Origin: Cudoniella acicularis
Taxonomy: Eukaryota; Ascomycota; Leotiomycetes; Helotiales; Helotiaceae
DNA length: 35,298 nt
Assembly: GCA_013054445.1 (NCBI GenBank)
Contig: JAAMPI010000490.1
Location: 1 to 35,298 of the forward strand
Direction of reading: 5' to 3'
The number at the start of each line of letters is the position of its first letter. Position 1 is the stretch's first letter. Below, one piece after another: positions 1 through 10,331 of this stretch. The position numbers were made by a program, and so were the translations under genes. The notes under the pieces were generated by a model that was given only the letters and a program-made list of their open reading frames with translations, had not been told where the DNA came from and searched no databases.

Positions 1-840
1 CCCATAGGCAGCTACTGCCAAAACTCACTCAATCTCTGACGCGATTTTAAGGGGAAATTGGTCTTTGAGTAAGTATTGGAAGAGAACAGGGTGTCAAACT
101 GGCCCTTGCTACCATACCCACCACCCCCTTTTCGCTCGTTACTACCAGCCCAGAAGCAAGCATGTTACATACTTCTTTCACAGCATTTGGAGAATGTGAA
201 AGCTCCGTACGCTTATGAGTTGTGGGTCGAGATTAATTTTGAATCAGGTGAAAGTGAGGTGTGATTGGTATTAGGTACCTGACTGCAGAAGATGGCATCA
301 TAAAACAGTATTAAGGGGTATTGCGGCAGTGTTTGCTACTTACAAAGCAGAAAATGGCTGGGAGGAATGTTGTATGATCGCTGGTCCGCTGCCAGGGAAT
401 CGATGAGCATTTAGGGGCCTGAAATGAGGAAGTGTTGTGCACGACATATCTCGCAATAAGCTGCAGCGTTGGGGTCTCATTCGGTGAAATTCAAACCCCG
501 CGTATGACTTTCATGCTTCTGGTATCAAGGCTTTTGTAAGTTTGCAACGAAGTGACGAATAAACCATTGAGTCATCTGATATCGTCACTATTCCACTGAG
601 AGATGTAGGCGTCGAGCATGTTTCCACTTCCATGTGTCCTTTCCGGCAGCTCTTGCTATCCGTTGTGTGAATGGCCATTAAACTTAGATGCAATATCGCA
701 GCGCCAATCTTAGAGAGCCGAGTAGTTCGTATGTGAAGAAGGCAGCAGTACTGCCTTCTTGGAATTGCTTCGGAGACATTAATTGGGGTGTCCCTGTCTG
801 AAATTTCATCAACCCCATTATGTGTCAATCAGCAAAATCA

Positions 841-1150
841 CTAATAGCCCAAAATATTTTCAAAGTCCTCCAACTGCACAAGAAACTCAACTGCTGAAAT
901 ATGACTGAAGACTTCCTCGCCTGAAAGCAGTCCTTGATAAATTGCTTCCAAAACTCCTTCAGACAACCATCTTAGTATCGTAGGAATCCCACTGAATTGA
1001 GAAACATCTTCGGGATGGCTGTTTGAATTGATGGCTCAACGGCGTATTGCTCCGTTTTAGCTCATTCTTTGGCCGTAAAATTTTCGAGTCAGAGGACGAC
1101 AAATATAGTTCCAAGGCCGGATGTCTGGAAGTTTCCAAGGGGTAATAATC
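841..1150 (-). pseudogene. Possible decayed protein-coding remnant, unknown function
   Basis: On the minus strand one frame ending with TAG at 841-843 reads about 60 residues of protein-like sequence, including ILRWLSEGVLEAIYQGLL and the end LEDFENILGY. The same frame continues upstream as GIITPWKLPDIRPWNYICRP, but is cut by a TGA and a TAA between the two blocks. There is no in-frame ATG. The alternating hydrophobic and acidic pattern looks like the helical C-terminus of a real protein, hence a remnant. I do not recognise the family. A chance open frame is the alternative. Confidence 0.3.
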
Positions 1151-1725
1151 CCTCACTTAGTTCGTGAATCTGGTCGTTTAAACTTGGAGATGCTCCCCGC
1201 ATAATGTGGTAGTGATCATGCTTAGATCTGGCGGCCGTTAGGGCTGGAAGTCTTATTCCGGCGGTCTAACAAGTGTCAAACTGTAAGCCCTCCAATCTTG
1301 AAGCCACTGTTAACAACAGGGCGTGTTGGCTTGATGGCGTGCCAATCGAGCAAAGAATGTTTGGCTAGCCAAGCAGTCAACCTATTAATATGTGAGGGTC
1401 TCCACCCTCGTCTGAGTCATCCAACATAGTCTGACCGTCCGAGCGACGACTTGTCAAAGGCAAGGCGCCAAACGTGATGCACTTGTCCTTGTATAGTCAC
1501 ACTATCCATGATTACGAACGCGCCTCTTGAGAACAGAAATGCACTGATAGGACAGGCCATCAAGGTGGTCGCCTTGACGCCTCTAATCCTTTAGCAACAG
1601 GTGTTGGGGAAACTGAGAGCCAGTTGCTGGGCCACGATGTCGTGATGAAGCTGTTTCCATTACTAATGGGTACGCGCTAGCATTGCAGAAATTTCGCGCT
1701 CGTTCGAGAGCGGAAGTAATTATGA

Positions 1726-1960
1726 GGTTTTCACGACCTCTGACAGCAGTTTCTCTCGAGGCTCAACCGTGTACGTTAAGTATTCATGGTGTGGATCCAA
1801 AAAGGCGTCGGGGGTCGGCATAAAAGTTTTTGGCGGCCCTTCTCGAACTATCGCAGACTATTGGTGGAGATTCTGTCAGTCCAGCGCATGTGAAAGTATT
1901 TTCGCGATCCCTAAGAGCAGTTTCTCTCGAGAGTTAACCGTGTAGGTTGAAATCTGGCGG
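1726..1960. repeat. Degenerate direct repeat, two copies about 171 bp apart
   Basis: The 15-mer GCAGTTTCTCTCGAG occurs at 1746-1760 and again at 1917-1931. The similarity extends to both sides: AACCGTGTA follows within a few bases in both copies, and both are followed by a GTGTTGA/GTGTGGA-like stretch and an A-run. The surrounding match is clearly imperfect. It may be the residue of a tandem duplication or of an old repeated element. No coding potential was seen in it. Confidence 0.5.
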
Positions 1961-2654
1961 TGTTGACACAGAAAAACAGGCATGGTTTTAAAATTTGCTG
2001 CTAGTTGCTTCACCATCGCTTTTCATCACCTTACGAGGCAAGGCTGCCCGTGGAAATCCATACGAATAACTCAAGAAATGGGTCTCGTCCACCAGCGTCG
2101 ACTCATACATGCTTTACATACGGAGTTCGGTGCTCGTTCCTGTACGGCGTAGTACCTGGGCCACTTGAGGGGAGAATCGAAATTTTCCCAAGCCATGAAA
2201 TTGGGAACCTGGTGAACAGACGTGGATGCTGAATAATTCTAGACAGAATGTCAGAATTGCCCGTGTCTTGGGGTCACAGTCTCCGCGGTTCTCGCTTCCG
2301 GTACGGAGGAGATGCGTGCGTCAAAAGGGGCGCGAAAGGGGGGTGTTCGTTTGCAGAGAATGCGGAGGGAGGCCCAAGTGAGTGGTGACGGAGATGGCTG
2401 ATCCTGCTGACGAAGCCAACGCCAGGACGTCTGATTAGCTGTGTCAACAACTTCGGAAGGGCGCAAATATGACTTTAGCGCCGTTTGCAGCGGATCAACC
2501 CCCCCTGCACGAATGCGCCAACGCCCTCCCAAGTCCAATTCCGTGACCGGCATCGGCAGCCTGACCATCAAACAGAACGGCCAAGTGAGTCAGGCTCACG
2601 CCTTTCCAACAAAAGTATGCGCAAGTGCTAGCATCGCAGATCCATCATTCGCTT

Positions 2655-2660
2655 TATAAA
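2655..2660 (+). promoter_or_regulatory. Candidate TATA box of the arrestin-like gene
   Basis: TATAAA lies in the context GCTTTATAAAGAGG, 245 bases upstream of the chosen ATG at 2905. It is followed by pyrimidine-rich stretches of the kind found before fungal transcription starts. The distance fits a leader of roughly 150-200 nt. Motif match only. Confidence 0.3.
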
Positions 2661-2904
2661 GAGGTGCCGCAATCCCGTTGCCATGGTTTGGTTGAAACTG
2701 CTCAGTTGCAATCATCCTTTCCGTGTCTTACAGTACCACAGACAAGAGCTCTTTTCCCTTCGAAGCTGCTGTGTGACTTTCCCCGCATTAACCTGCATCA
2801 GATAACGGCCTGAATCTAAGACATTGTTATCACCTACAAAATTCCTCGTCTCCTCTGGGAGCTGCTTCATCTTCTCCTCAATTCACTCCTATACCTCTTT
2901 CACA

Positions 2905-4449
2905 ATGACTCCTCGAGGCTACTCTGCGTCCCTCAATTCTACAGCAGGAACAATTGCAACATATGCCAAGAAAATGGGTCTACAAGGCCGGCCGAACCTA
3001 GACATTTCTCTCGACGACCACACAGATGGAAAAGTCTACACATCCTTCGACGCTCTCTCCGGCAAGGTGAATATCACTGCTCCGCACAGTGCTCGCTTCG
3101 ATGAAATACAAATTACCTTAGAAGGCACTGTCAGGACATATGTCGAGAATCTGTCACCAACGAGCACCACTTCACGAACCACAGCCATTCACCGTTTCTT
3201 GAAATTGACCATGCCCATCGCCGAGTCAGATTATCCTCAACCACGAATTGCGGAGGCCGGACGCACTTACACATATCCCTTCAACTTTGTTATTCCAGAT
3301 CAGCTCCTCCCCCGATCCTGTTCTCACGAATGTGCTTCCGATCATGTCCACGAGGCCCATCTACAACTTCCCCCGAGCATGGGTGATAGAGAGTTATCGG
3401 CCTTTGACGATCTGGCACCGGAAATGAGCAAGGTGCAATACGCTATCCGGGTCAAGATAATCAGACACAGGGAATCAGATGGGAAGGAAGTCGTTTTGGT
3501 AGAAGGACAGAGGAAGCTTCATATCGTTCCAGCAATAACCGAGGCACCTCCCCTGAATGTTAGTGCCGAGGAAGACGAATATGTTCTCTCAAAAACAAAA
3601 ACCTTGAGAAAAGGGATGTTCTCTGGAAAGTTAGGCAAGATCACCGCTTCAGCGGAGCAACCGAGAGCCTTCGTCCTCCCATCGCCATCTTCCACCGATC
3701 CAACACCGGCCACATCAATGGCTACCGTTCACCTTCGATTCGATCCGCGTGACAGCAGCTCTCAGCCACCTCGGCTTGGAGGTTTGAACACCAAAATCAA
3801 AGCTTCGACTTTCTACGGGGCACGACCTACCGCACCAATTCCTACCCACCGGAATGCACTCTCCCAATTTGAGACCCAGCGCGGAGTCTATGATCTTTCT
3901 GTTTCTTTGTCATCCAGGTCTGTAGAATCCGTCTCATGGACAGTGCACAGACCGTCACCAGCATATACCAGGCGTGACTCGGCGTCTTCTTCCAGTTCGT
4001 CGGATTGCTCAGACAGCGACCACACGACCGAATCGATAGACGGCGCAGTGTATTACACCGCAAGTATCCTGGTGCCAGTCACTCTTCCTTCCAACAAAAC
4101 CTGGGTTCCTACCTTCCACAACTGCATCACTTCTCGAGTATACTCTCTAGATCTATCGCTCACTATCCACACCCCCGGAACTGGAGTGCCAGCTTCAACA
4201 GTTACATTGCACCTTCCAATCCAAATAGCAGCTACTGGCAACCAGAGCCAAAGACCTGCTATGACTGCAGCAGAGGCGACTGCAGAGCTTGCTGAGGTAG
4301 ATGAATACTTTAGGCCGCGAGTTATCGAGGTGCCATCCGAAAATCTCATTGGGAACAGTGTTCTTCCTCATCACTCTGAGCTACCGCCAAGCTATGAGGA
4401 CTTTTCCCCTGCTCAGCCACAACAAACTGTTGATCCTTCAAGATGTTGA
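2905..4449 (+). CDS. Alpha-arrestin-like protein (arrestin N-domain, PPxY motif)
   Basis: Single-exon gene of 514 aa. The frame stays open upstream as far as a TTG at 2824, but the first ATG (CACAATGACTCC, residues MTPRGYSAS) is the credible start. The N-terminal half (about residues 33-190) has the beta-sandwich pattern of fungal arrestin-like proteins: SGKVNITAP, then DEIQITLEGTVRTYVE, then YTYPFNFVIPDQLLP. A second beta-rich segment (about 290-430) contains a Ser/Asp-rich loop. The C-terminus carries LPPSYEDF; the PPSY at about 494-497 is a PPxY-type motif, which in this family recruits WW domains of Rsp5/NEDD4 ubiquitin ligases to transporters. I infer an adaptor role in membrane-protein ubiquitylation and endocytosis; the cargo cannot be told. 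No introns, no frameshift. The family call is firm, the cargo role is not. Confidence 0.85.
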   Translation: MTPRGYSASLNSTAGTIATYAKKMGLQGRPNLDISLDDHTDGKVYTSFDALSGKVNITAPHSARFDEIQITLEGTVRTYVENLSPTSTTSRTTAIHRFLKLTMPIAESDYPQPRIAEAGRTYTYPFNFVIPDQLLPRSCSHECASDHVHEAHLQLPPSMGDRELSAFDDLAPEMSKVQYAIRVKIIRHRESDGKEVVLVEGQRKLHIVPAITEAPPLNVSAEEDEYVLSKTKTLRKGMFSGKLGKITASAEQPRAFVLPSPSSTDPTPATSMATVHLRFDPRDSSSQPPRLGGLNTKIKASTFYGARPTAPIPTHRNALSQFETQRGVYDLSVSLSSRSVESVSWTVHRPSPAYTRRDSASSSSSSDCSDSDHTTESIDGAVYYTASILVPVTLPSNKTWVPTFHNCITSRVYSLDLSLTIHTPGTGVPASTVTLHLPIQIAATGNQSQRPAMTAAEATAELAEVDEYFRPRVIEVPSENLIGNSVLPHHSELPPSYEDFSPAQPQQTVDPSRC

Positions 4450-5313
4450 TATATATGTTTTCGAATTTTTAAAGCGCCACGATAGACTGTTTTTATTCGG
4501 CAACGAGATTTATTTGGGACATGGGACTTGGGATGGGGCATAAAATTTTGGCTGGCGTTGGTTTTTAATGATGTTTATATTTGGGATTGGCTGGAAAAGA
4601 CACACGAAATATGATACCCTAGATAGATCATAATTTTAATTGGAGCTATTTGAAATATTCATCTCAATTGTTTGTTTGCACCTAGTGAGTTGATTCAGTC
4701 TTTGCAATTTTTTACGGCAAATTAACGAAGTGGTTGGATCGGAGCAGAAGGAGTTACAATCGAGCATTCTTTCTCTCCTCTTTACATTACTTAATTTTCG
4801 TCAAAATTGAAGCTATTTCTTTCTAGCAAACACAAAATCGCTCCATCACTCGCCTTGCCCAAGGTGTGTCAATAGGGACTCGGTACTGAACTAGCCCCTT
4901 TATTTCTCTTGGCTACCCGCGCCACGCCAGAGGCCTTCCGGTACAGGTTCACTCGGATTCTTTCCTGTGCCGGGAACTTAATCCGAAACGCGCCCAAGCT
5001 CCCGGCTTCGTTCCAAGAGAATAAGCAAACGCCAAGACGGGTACGCATCTCGGATTCGCGATGTTGTGCCTGTCAGGGCTGTCTCACCGCAGTCCTGGCC
5101 ATGTCACATCCCACTCGGGTGCCCCCGCTTATTCAGGATTGCCAGCTCACTCTTGTGACTGGGTCTCCTTGCGCCATGAACAACTCACGACATGATGCTC
5201 TGACCTTTTCAAGCTGCGTGAGTGCACTGGAAGTGCTCAACGCGGCCTCGAATATGCCGCATGCAAGCCGCACCGCCTGATGCTTCATCGAAACAGCATC
5301 GCTATTGTTGACT
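4450..5313. other. Intergenic region, arrestin 3' end to DUF7514 gene
   Basis: Contains the AT-rich 3' flank of the arrestin-like gene (to about 4830) and then a GC-richer leader of the next gene. A 123-codon open frame at 4909-5280 begins with TTG, has no protein-like composition and is taken as non-coding. No repeat or RNA gene was seen. Confidence 0.5.
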
Positions 5314-7161
5314 ATGTCGCAACCGGTTGACGCGAAAGCCTATTATGGCTATCTCTTCCACGATGACAAGAAACCCACCAAAGTGCTCGACGCGTTGCTC
5401 AGAGGCATCGCCAGCTACATCGTAAGCATCTCCCCGACCTGCCCTTTTTGTGCCGACCTCCTGTGGATTCTTAGACTCACTGTTTGTAGTGCGAATCTAT
5501 TGGAGACAAAGACGACAAGAGCTTGAGCCCAGCTAAGTTGGCAGCCTTCTACAAGTCTGTTGGAGGCAACTACGATTGTGCGCCGTTCCCCCATCTTCTC
5601 TCCCAGACCCGGGCTAACGATATGTTGCACTACAGCACTCTTTGTCGATGTTCCACATCCGTCGATCTCCTGGATTTATGCGTCTATAGGTTGTCAGCAC
5701 ACGCTTCAACCTACCGCGAACGACTTCGAACCACCCTCTATTCCGGTCCTTACAACCCGAGGTTTTGTGAGGTGGCAGGCCCTAGAGATATTGCTGGGAC
5801 CTGAGGAGCATGTGCCATTCATACAAAATGCTATCCGGAATTTCGGCATCAAACATCCAGATACTGGGGAGAGCTTTCCAGTTGATCTTCCAACGGAGCA
5901 TTTCCTCTGAATGCCGACCCCGAAATTGAGAAATGGCATAGTGAATGTGCTACCAAACTCCGAGAGCGAGCAACACCAGACGCGGACAAGTCCAGTCGTC
6001 CAGATCTGCCTTCACGCCCGAAAGTACAAACCGGTTATGCACATGTCCGCCTCCACAGACCCACCAGAGTGGAACCCGATTATTTCGAGCCCAGATCGAG
6101 AGTCTCAACGAGACCTTTGTCTTACCAGCACGTACCCAGCGTAGGTGCCCGAGCAGTGCGCCCGGGTCTCTCCCGCTCTCCCTCCCATCGAGCCCGTCAA
6201 TTCCTCGCTCCCGAAGAACCTGTTGATCCCCGTCTTGCCCGGTCTCGACGCCGCAGCTATCCTGAAAACTTGAACAACTCTTCACCTTCATCTCCAACTG
6301 GCGTCCCGGAACCCGAACCGCGGCCACCTCCACATCCAGCACATGCTCGGGCACATAGCCACCCGAGGCATGCTCGACGAGGTAGTGTCTCCTCGGATGC
6401 GTCATCCGAGGACGATGACCCTCCTAGTCCTACCACTCCTACTACCCGAAGGGCCCAGGCGGCGCTCTCATTCTCATGTCCACGCCGCACGAGTAGAAGA
6501 TGAACTTGACCCTCGTTTCAGTCCGTCGGTCCCGACACCTCCAGATCCGAGACGGAGGATACCTCGAGATCTTAGAGATAGAGACGAAGAGTTCAAGAGG
6601 AGGAGCTACCCTGTTCCGATTGATCAGCCGAGGAAATTATCCCCACCATTCATGGCGAGTAAAAGAGATAGTTTGAGGGAAAGAGACAGAAGGGATAGGG
6701 GGTCTCGGGATCGGGAATCAAGAGATAGAGAAAGGGAACCAAGGAGCAAATCGCGGGGCGAGCATAAAGTCAGCTGGAAAGATATAAGCTCTTTGAACAC
6801 TGCTGCGGGTTTATGGCGGAAAAACAGCAAAGACTCCTCACAAGATGAGAGCAGGCCGCGAACGTCAAGAGATGACCGAGATTACAGGCGAAGGGAAAGA
6901 GACCGAGAACGAGATGCAAGGGATTCCGATCGGGACCGAGAGCCCGTGAGGCCCCGAGTTCAAATTCGGAGGAGTAGCCATGAAGATGTTGTGAGACGGG
7001 ACCGTGATTATGATCGAGACCGAGATAGAGATAGAGAGCGCGAAAGAGATACCATTGGGAGGGGACAGGACAACCGGAGTTTTAGGGATAGAGATCGGGA
7101 TAGGAGGGCTGCGAGTCCAGTTAGAGGCGTTGATGGGAGAAGATACCCTAGCCATGCTTAA
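5314..7161 (+). CDS. DUF7514-type protein with Arg/Asp-rich tail, two compensating frameshifts
   Basis: Exons 5314-5421, 5490-5577 and 5636-7161, with introns of 68 and 58 nt. The start is the ATG at 5314 (MSQPVDAKAYYGYLF). The N-terminal block with KPTKVLDALLRGIASYI, SPAKLAAFYKSVGGNYD, LFVDVPHPSISWIYASIG and GFVRWQALEILLGPEEH matches what I know as the fungal DUF7514 domain, function unknown. The C-terminal third is dominated by Arg-Asp/Arg-Glu dipeptides, as in nuclear SR-like proteins. In the frame as written a TGA at 5908-5910 ends the protein at 156 aa. Homology-like coding continues in the next frame (ADPEIEKWHSECATKLRERA) to about 6450, then returns to the first frame (RRRSHSHVHAARVEDELDPR) to the TAA at 7159-7161. 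The exon sum of 1722 nt is a multiple of three, as expected for one lost and one gained base. Introns instead of indels are less likely. Confidence 0.75.
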
Positions 7162-7626
7162 TGGAATGGGTGGGGCAGGCATCTAATGTATGACGATTTT
7201 GCTACGAATATCAAGACTCAACTACACGCCCCGGGGCTATGCTTTTGTGCTTGATTTGACACCCTCAATAATGCTTTTGTTCAGACAATGGTTTGAACAA
7301 ACTGGAGGTGCTCCCTCGTTCGTCTTTCTCCAATCTCCTTTTACAACTTCCTGTTCGAGTTATCTCCTCATTGTCAAAGTACAATGCTTTCTTCACCATC
7401 TTTGTCCGCACCCCTCATTTTCTCTGCAAACACCATTGTCTCCAAATATGTTCCCTGAAGACAAAATATCCTCAACCAAGTCTTAATTCACGTTATTCAC
7501 CACTATTAGTAAGATCTTATCCGCAACCGGTTCTTCCCTTTCCACACCCACAGTCAACATACCTCATTCTCAACCACAATCATCACAAACTTCAACCACA
7601 ACATCTACAAAACGCCACCAGAAAAA
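7162..7626. other. Intergenic region with a leader typical of ascomycete genes
   Basis: The stretch is the 3' flank of the DUF7514-type gene followed by a C/A/T-rich, G-poor sequence (about 7480-7620). Such a sequence strongly resembles an ascomycete 5' untranslated region, with runs such as CATCACAAACTTCAACCACA directly before the ATG at 7627. No other gene seen. Confidence 0.4.
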
Positions 7627-7824
7627 ATGGCACCCCAAACCAACACCGACACTAACACAAGCACACCCCAAGAAGAGAAAAGAGGGGAGAAAAAGCTTGT
7701 GTTACAGGGCTGGGGAAACAAGGATGTGGAGAAGTGGAAGATGGTGGAGAAACCTGTGACGAAGGAGGTGGAAGGGAAGGAAAATGGGGTGAGGGTGGAG
7801 AGGGTGGAGTTGCCTAGGAAGTAG
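7627..7824 (+). CDS. Small hypothetical protein, 65 aa, highly charged
   Basis: Intronless ORF with a good start context (AAAAATGGCACC) after a CAA/CCA-rich leader typical of fungal genes. The protein is Lys/Glu-rich (EEKRGEKKLVLQGWGNKDVE) with no signal peptide, membrane segment or recognised domain. The leader is the main argument for reality; the small size and low complexity argue for caution. It sits in the same orientation as the preceding gene and at the edge of the AT-rich block. Function unknown. Confidence 0.45.
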   Translation: MAPQTNTDTNTSTPQEEKRGEKKLVLQGWGNKDVEKWKMVEKPVTKEVEGKENGVRVERVELPRK

Positions 7825-9479
7825 ATAGACTTTGATAGATTTTGAATCGTTTGAGTGAGTGGCATACCTACAGCTGGTAGGTAAGTGGTTTTTTTCTCTC
7901 ACACAAACATGCATCTATCCTCTCTCAGTCAGACTAGTGTGACGACACAATCTACTTTTTTAGAAATTGTTCTACTCCTCAATTGAGACTTTGAATTACC
8001 TATTAACATTTTTCAAAGATAAGAACCCCTATCATTGAATTACATTACATTTCCCAATTTCTAATGCTTCTTTCCATTTTTTCTTCCTGACAGTGACGTA
8101 ACTTTCAATTAGTCTCTGTAAATGAACGAAGAATCTGACAACAATTATCGGAGTTTCATTTGGACAAAGATATGAATAGAACAATGCCGGACCAACCTAG
8201 CACAAGCCGCATCGAGCGAGACTTGAGAGAGAAAGACATTGTTCAATCGAGGTTCTTTGTCCAGGCTAGAGGATGTCGAGGAAGAAAGAGCAGCGTGAGA
8301 GTGCTTTGTTCGTTTGGGAATTTTGGGATTCGAGAAGAGTCATTCTGGGGTGGGGGAGTGGAGTGGTTTCTTTTTATTCTGTGGATCTGTTACGATAGTT
8401 CGTGAGTAATGTTTAGTGTTACCAGTAGTGATTATTTACTCCTTTCGCTATATTTATCTTCTTAAGCTATAAACTATCTTCATATTAAAAAATAACAATC
8501 ATGTTTTATATTGAATTTAAAGTATAATACTAGCTGTAAAATTCTTATTGTACTTTGTGACCTTGACGTGTATAGATTCAATAGGGGGAGAAAGGGATGG
8601 GAAATCTTAAGGACTTATTGTAATTCGAAGATGTGACAAAGAAGGATTCAATGTGAGAATGACTTAGTATTAGATTATTTTGTTGCTTTTCGTAGTAGAG
8701 ATGTTGAGAGATTGAATTGGTCTCACTAGATGTTATAGCATTATCCTTTAGGATAGTGACACGGAAAAATTGAATTGGAAAACTGATATTATTCTAACTG
8801 GACATACAGCAAGCACTTAATTCTTAATAACATAAACGCTATGTAACCTTACAAATTCATGGCCTTAAAAGTCCTTTCAGCCTCAGGAAGGTATTTTATC
8901 AAGTTAATAACTTTAGAAGACAGGATTACTTAGATCCCAAACAAAGACAGTAATACCTAGAAGAGTTAGAGGAAGCTGAGGAAGTGGATTATGATTATTA
9001 AGAATGACGGAAAGAGTAAAAATAGAAAAGGCAGAAATAAATTATATAGAACTCTAAGAGTTAGTTGTACAGGTTATTACGTGGATAGGATAGGGAGGAA
9101 GAGGTCATTCAATAACGAAAGACGACTTATAATAGAAGAGAAGAGAAATTATAGGGATGGCGTATAAATAAGTTTAGCTATAGTACTGTTTTTTTGAGAA
9201 CAACAACTTAGTACTCCTGTCTATTTATTTTATTTATTTTCCTTTTAGGCCAAAAAGCAGTGCCTGGTCAAAACATATTGCCTGTTTAGAGACTGAACAG
9301 TCCTCTCCCGAAAGCACATAAATCCCGCCCCGAGTCGACATACTTCTAGTATTACCTCGTACTCTACAACTACTTTTCACTCAAGCACACAAGCATCTTA
9401 AAGAAACAACGCAACGATTTTAATATCACTATTCAACACGCCAAATCCAACTCAGTCTTAACAATATCTGTAGAGCATC

Positions 9480-9680
9480 ATGGCTTCTATTAACAACTTC
9501 ATAGATATTAAAAATAAGGCGGAGAAAGCCAAACACAATTTTGAGCTCAGCTGTAGTGAAAAGCCTAAAAAGAGTCTGTGGGGTTCGGAGAATCGTAGAA
9601 AGCTTGATGTGGATGCTTTGAGAAAGAAAAAAACCAACAAGGAAAGGCAACGTGAGAGAGAGCAGAAGATAAATACTTAA
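9480..9680 (+). CDS. Small hypothetical basic protein, 66 aa
   Basis: ORF with a strong start context (GCATCATGGCTTCT) preceded by about 130 bases of C/A/T-rich, G-poor leader that looks like a genuine 5' untranslated region, unlike the surrounding AT-rich sequence. The product is Lys/Arg/Asn-rich: it begins MASINNFIDIKNKAEKAKHN and ends with KKKTNKERQREREQKINT, which could be a nuclear or helix-forming tail. No domain recognised. Its position inside an AT-rich block makes a remnant or chance ORF possible. Confidence 0.35.
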   Translation: MASINNFIDIKNKAEKAKHNFELSCSEKPKKSLWGSENRRKLDVDALRKKKTNKERQREREQKINT

Positions 9681-10331
9681 AATAGGATATAGGTATATAA
9701 ATACCCATATCCTTTCCTCTACGTCTAGAAATTTATCTCACTTTCTTTAGATTAATATTGATAAAATATTAATTCTTAAAATAAATTTATAATCTTTCTC
9801 TTCTTAGAATTTTATTTCTTAGGTTTAAATTTTACTTGCGGTTTTACTTAAAAATTCTAGACAATGACTAAGTACTCTAAACAACGACATGTAAAACAAA
9901 ACGTAATAAAATCACATGATCTTAAATTCATAAGTTTTTTAAAATTGAGTTTGCCACATAATCTTATTCAATTAAGACTTAAAACTATATATAGAGTTTT
10001 GTTGCACTTCGTAGCATCAACAATGCTTAATTGAATATAACAATGTCACACTTGCGATGTGCTACAAAACCTAAGGAATTCTAAAAATAGAACTTAATCT
10101 AGAATACTCTTAAACTAACAGAGAATCTGAGTGAAACATTTATTAATTAACTCTAGAAAAGTGCATAACAAAGCGCCTTTGTTCTTATGAAACCATCCCA
10201 TACTTCTAGTTTGAGAATTTGTCTTGGAATTCTAAACGGTTTAGCTGTTCGAGAGAAAGAACAGCTCTATGTAGGAAAGTTTATTTATTTCTCATCCTTT
10301 GCCTACCTTGTTTATCATCACAAGATCTTAA

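Larger units (their letters stand above)
1..2904. other. Long non-coding region upstream of the arrestin-like gene
   Basis: No gene with a credible start, splice sites and protein-like composition was found here. The longer open frames use TTG or GTG starts or have unstructured composition. Two things stand out and are listed separately: a decayed minus-strand frame at 841-1150 and a degenerate direct repeat near 1726-1960. The last 250 bases look like the promoter and 5' leader of the arrestin-like gene, with a TATAAA at 2655 and pyrimidine-rich stretches before the ATG. Confidence 0.5.

Noticed and set aside
2824..2904. Extended N-terminus of the arrestin-like protein
   Set aside because: It would need a TTG start; the ATG at 2905 has a good context and gives a typical N-terminus.
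4909..5280. 123-codon open frame on the + strand
   Set aside because: Starts with TTG, no domain, and lies in the leader region of the DUF7514-type gene.
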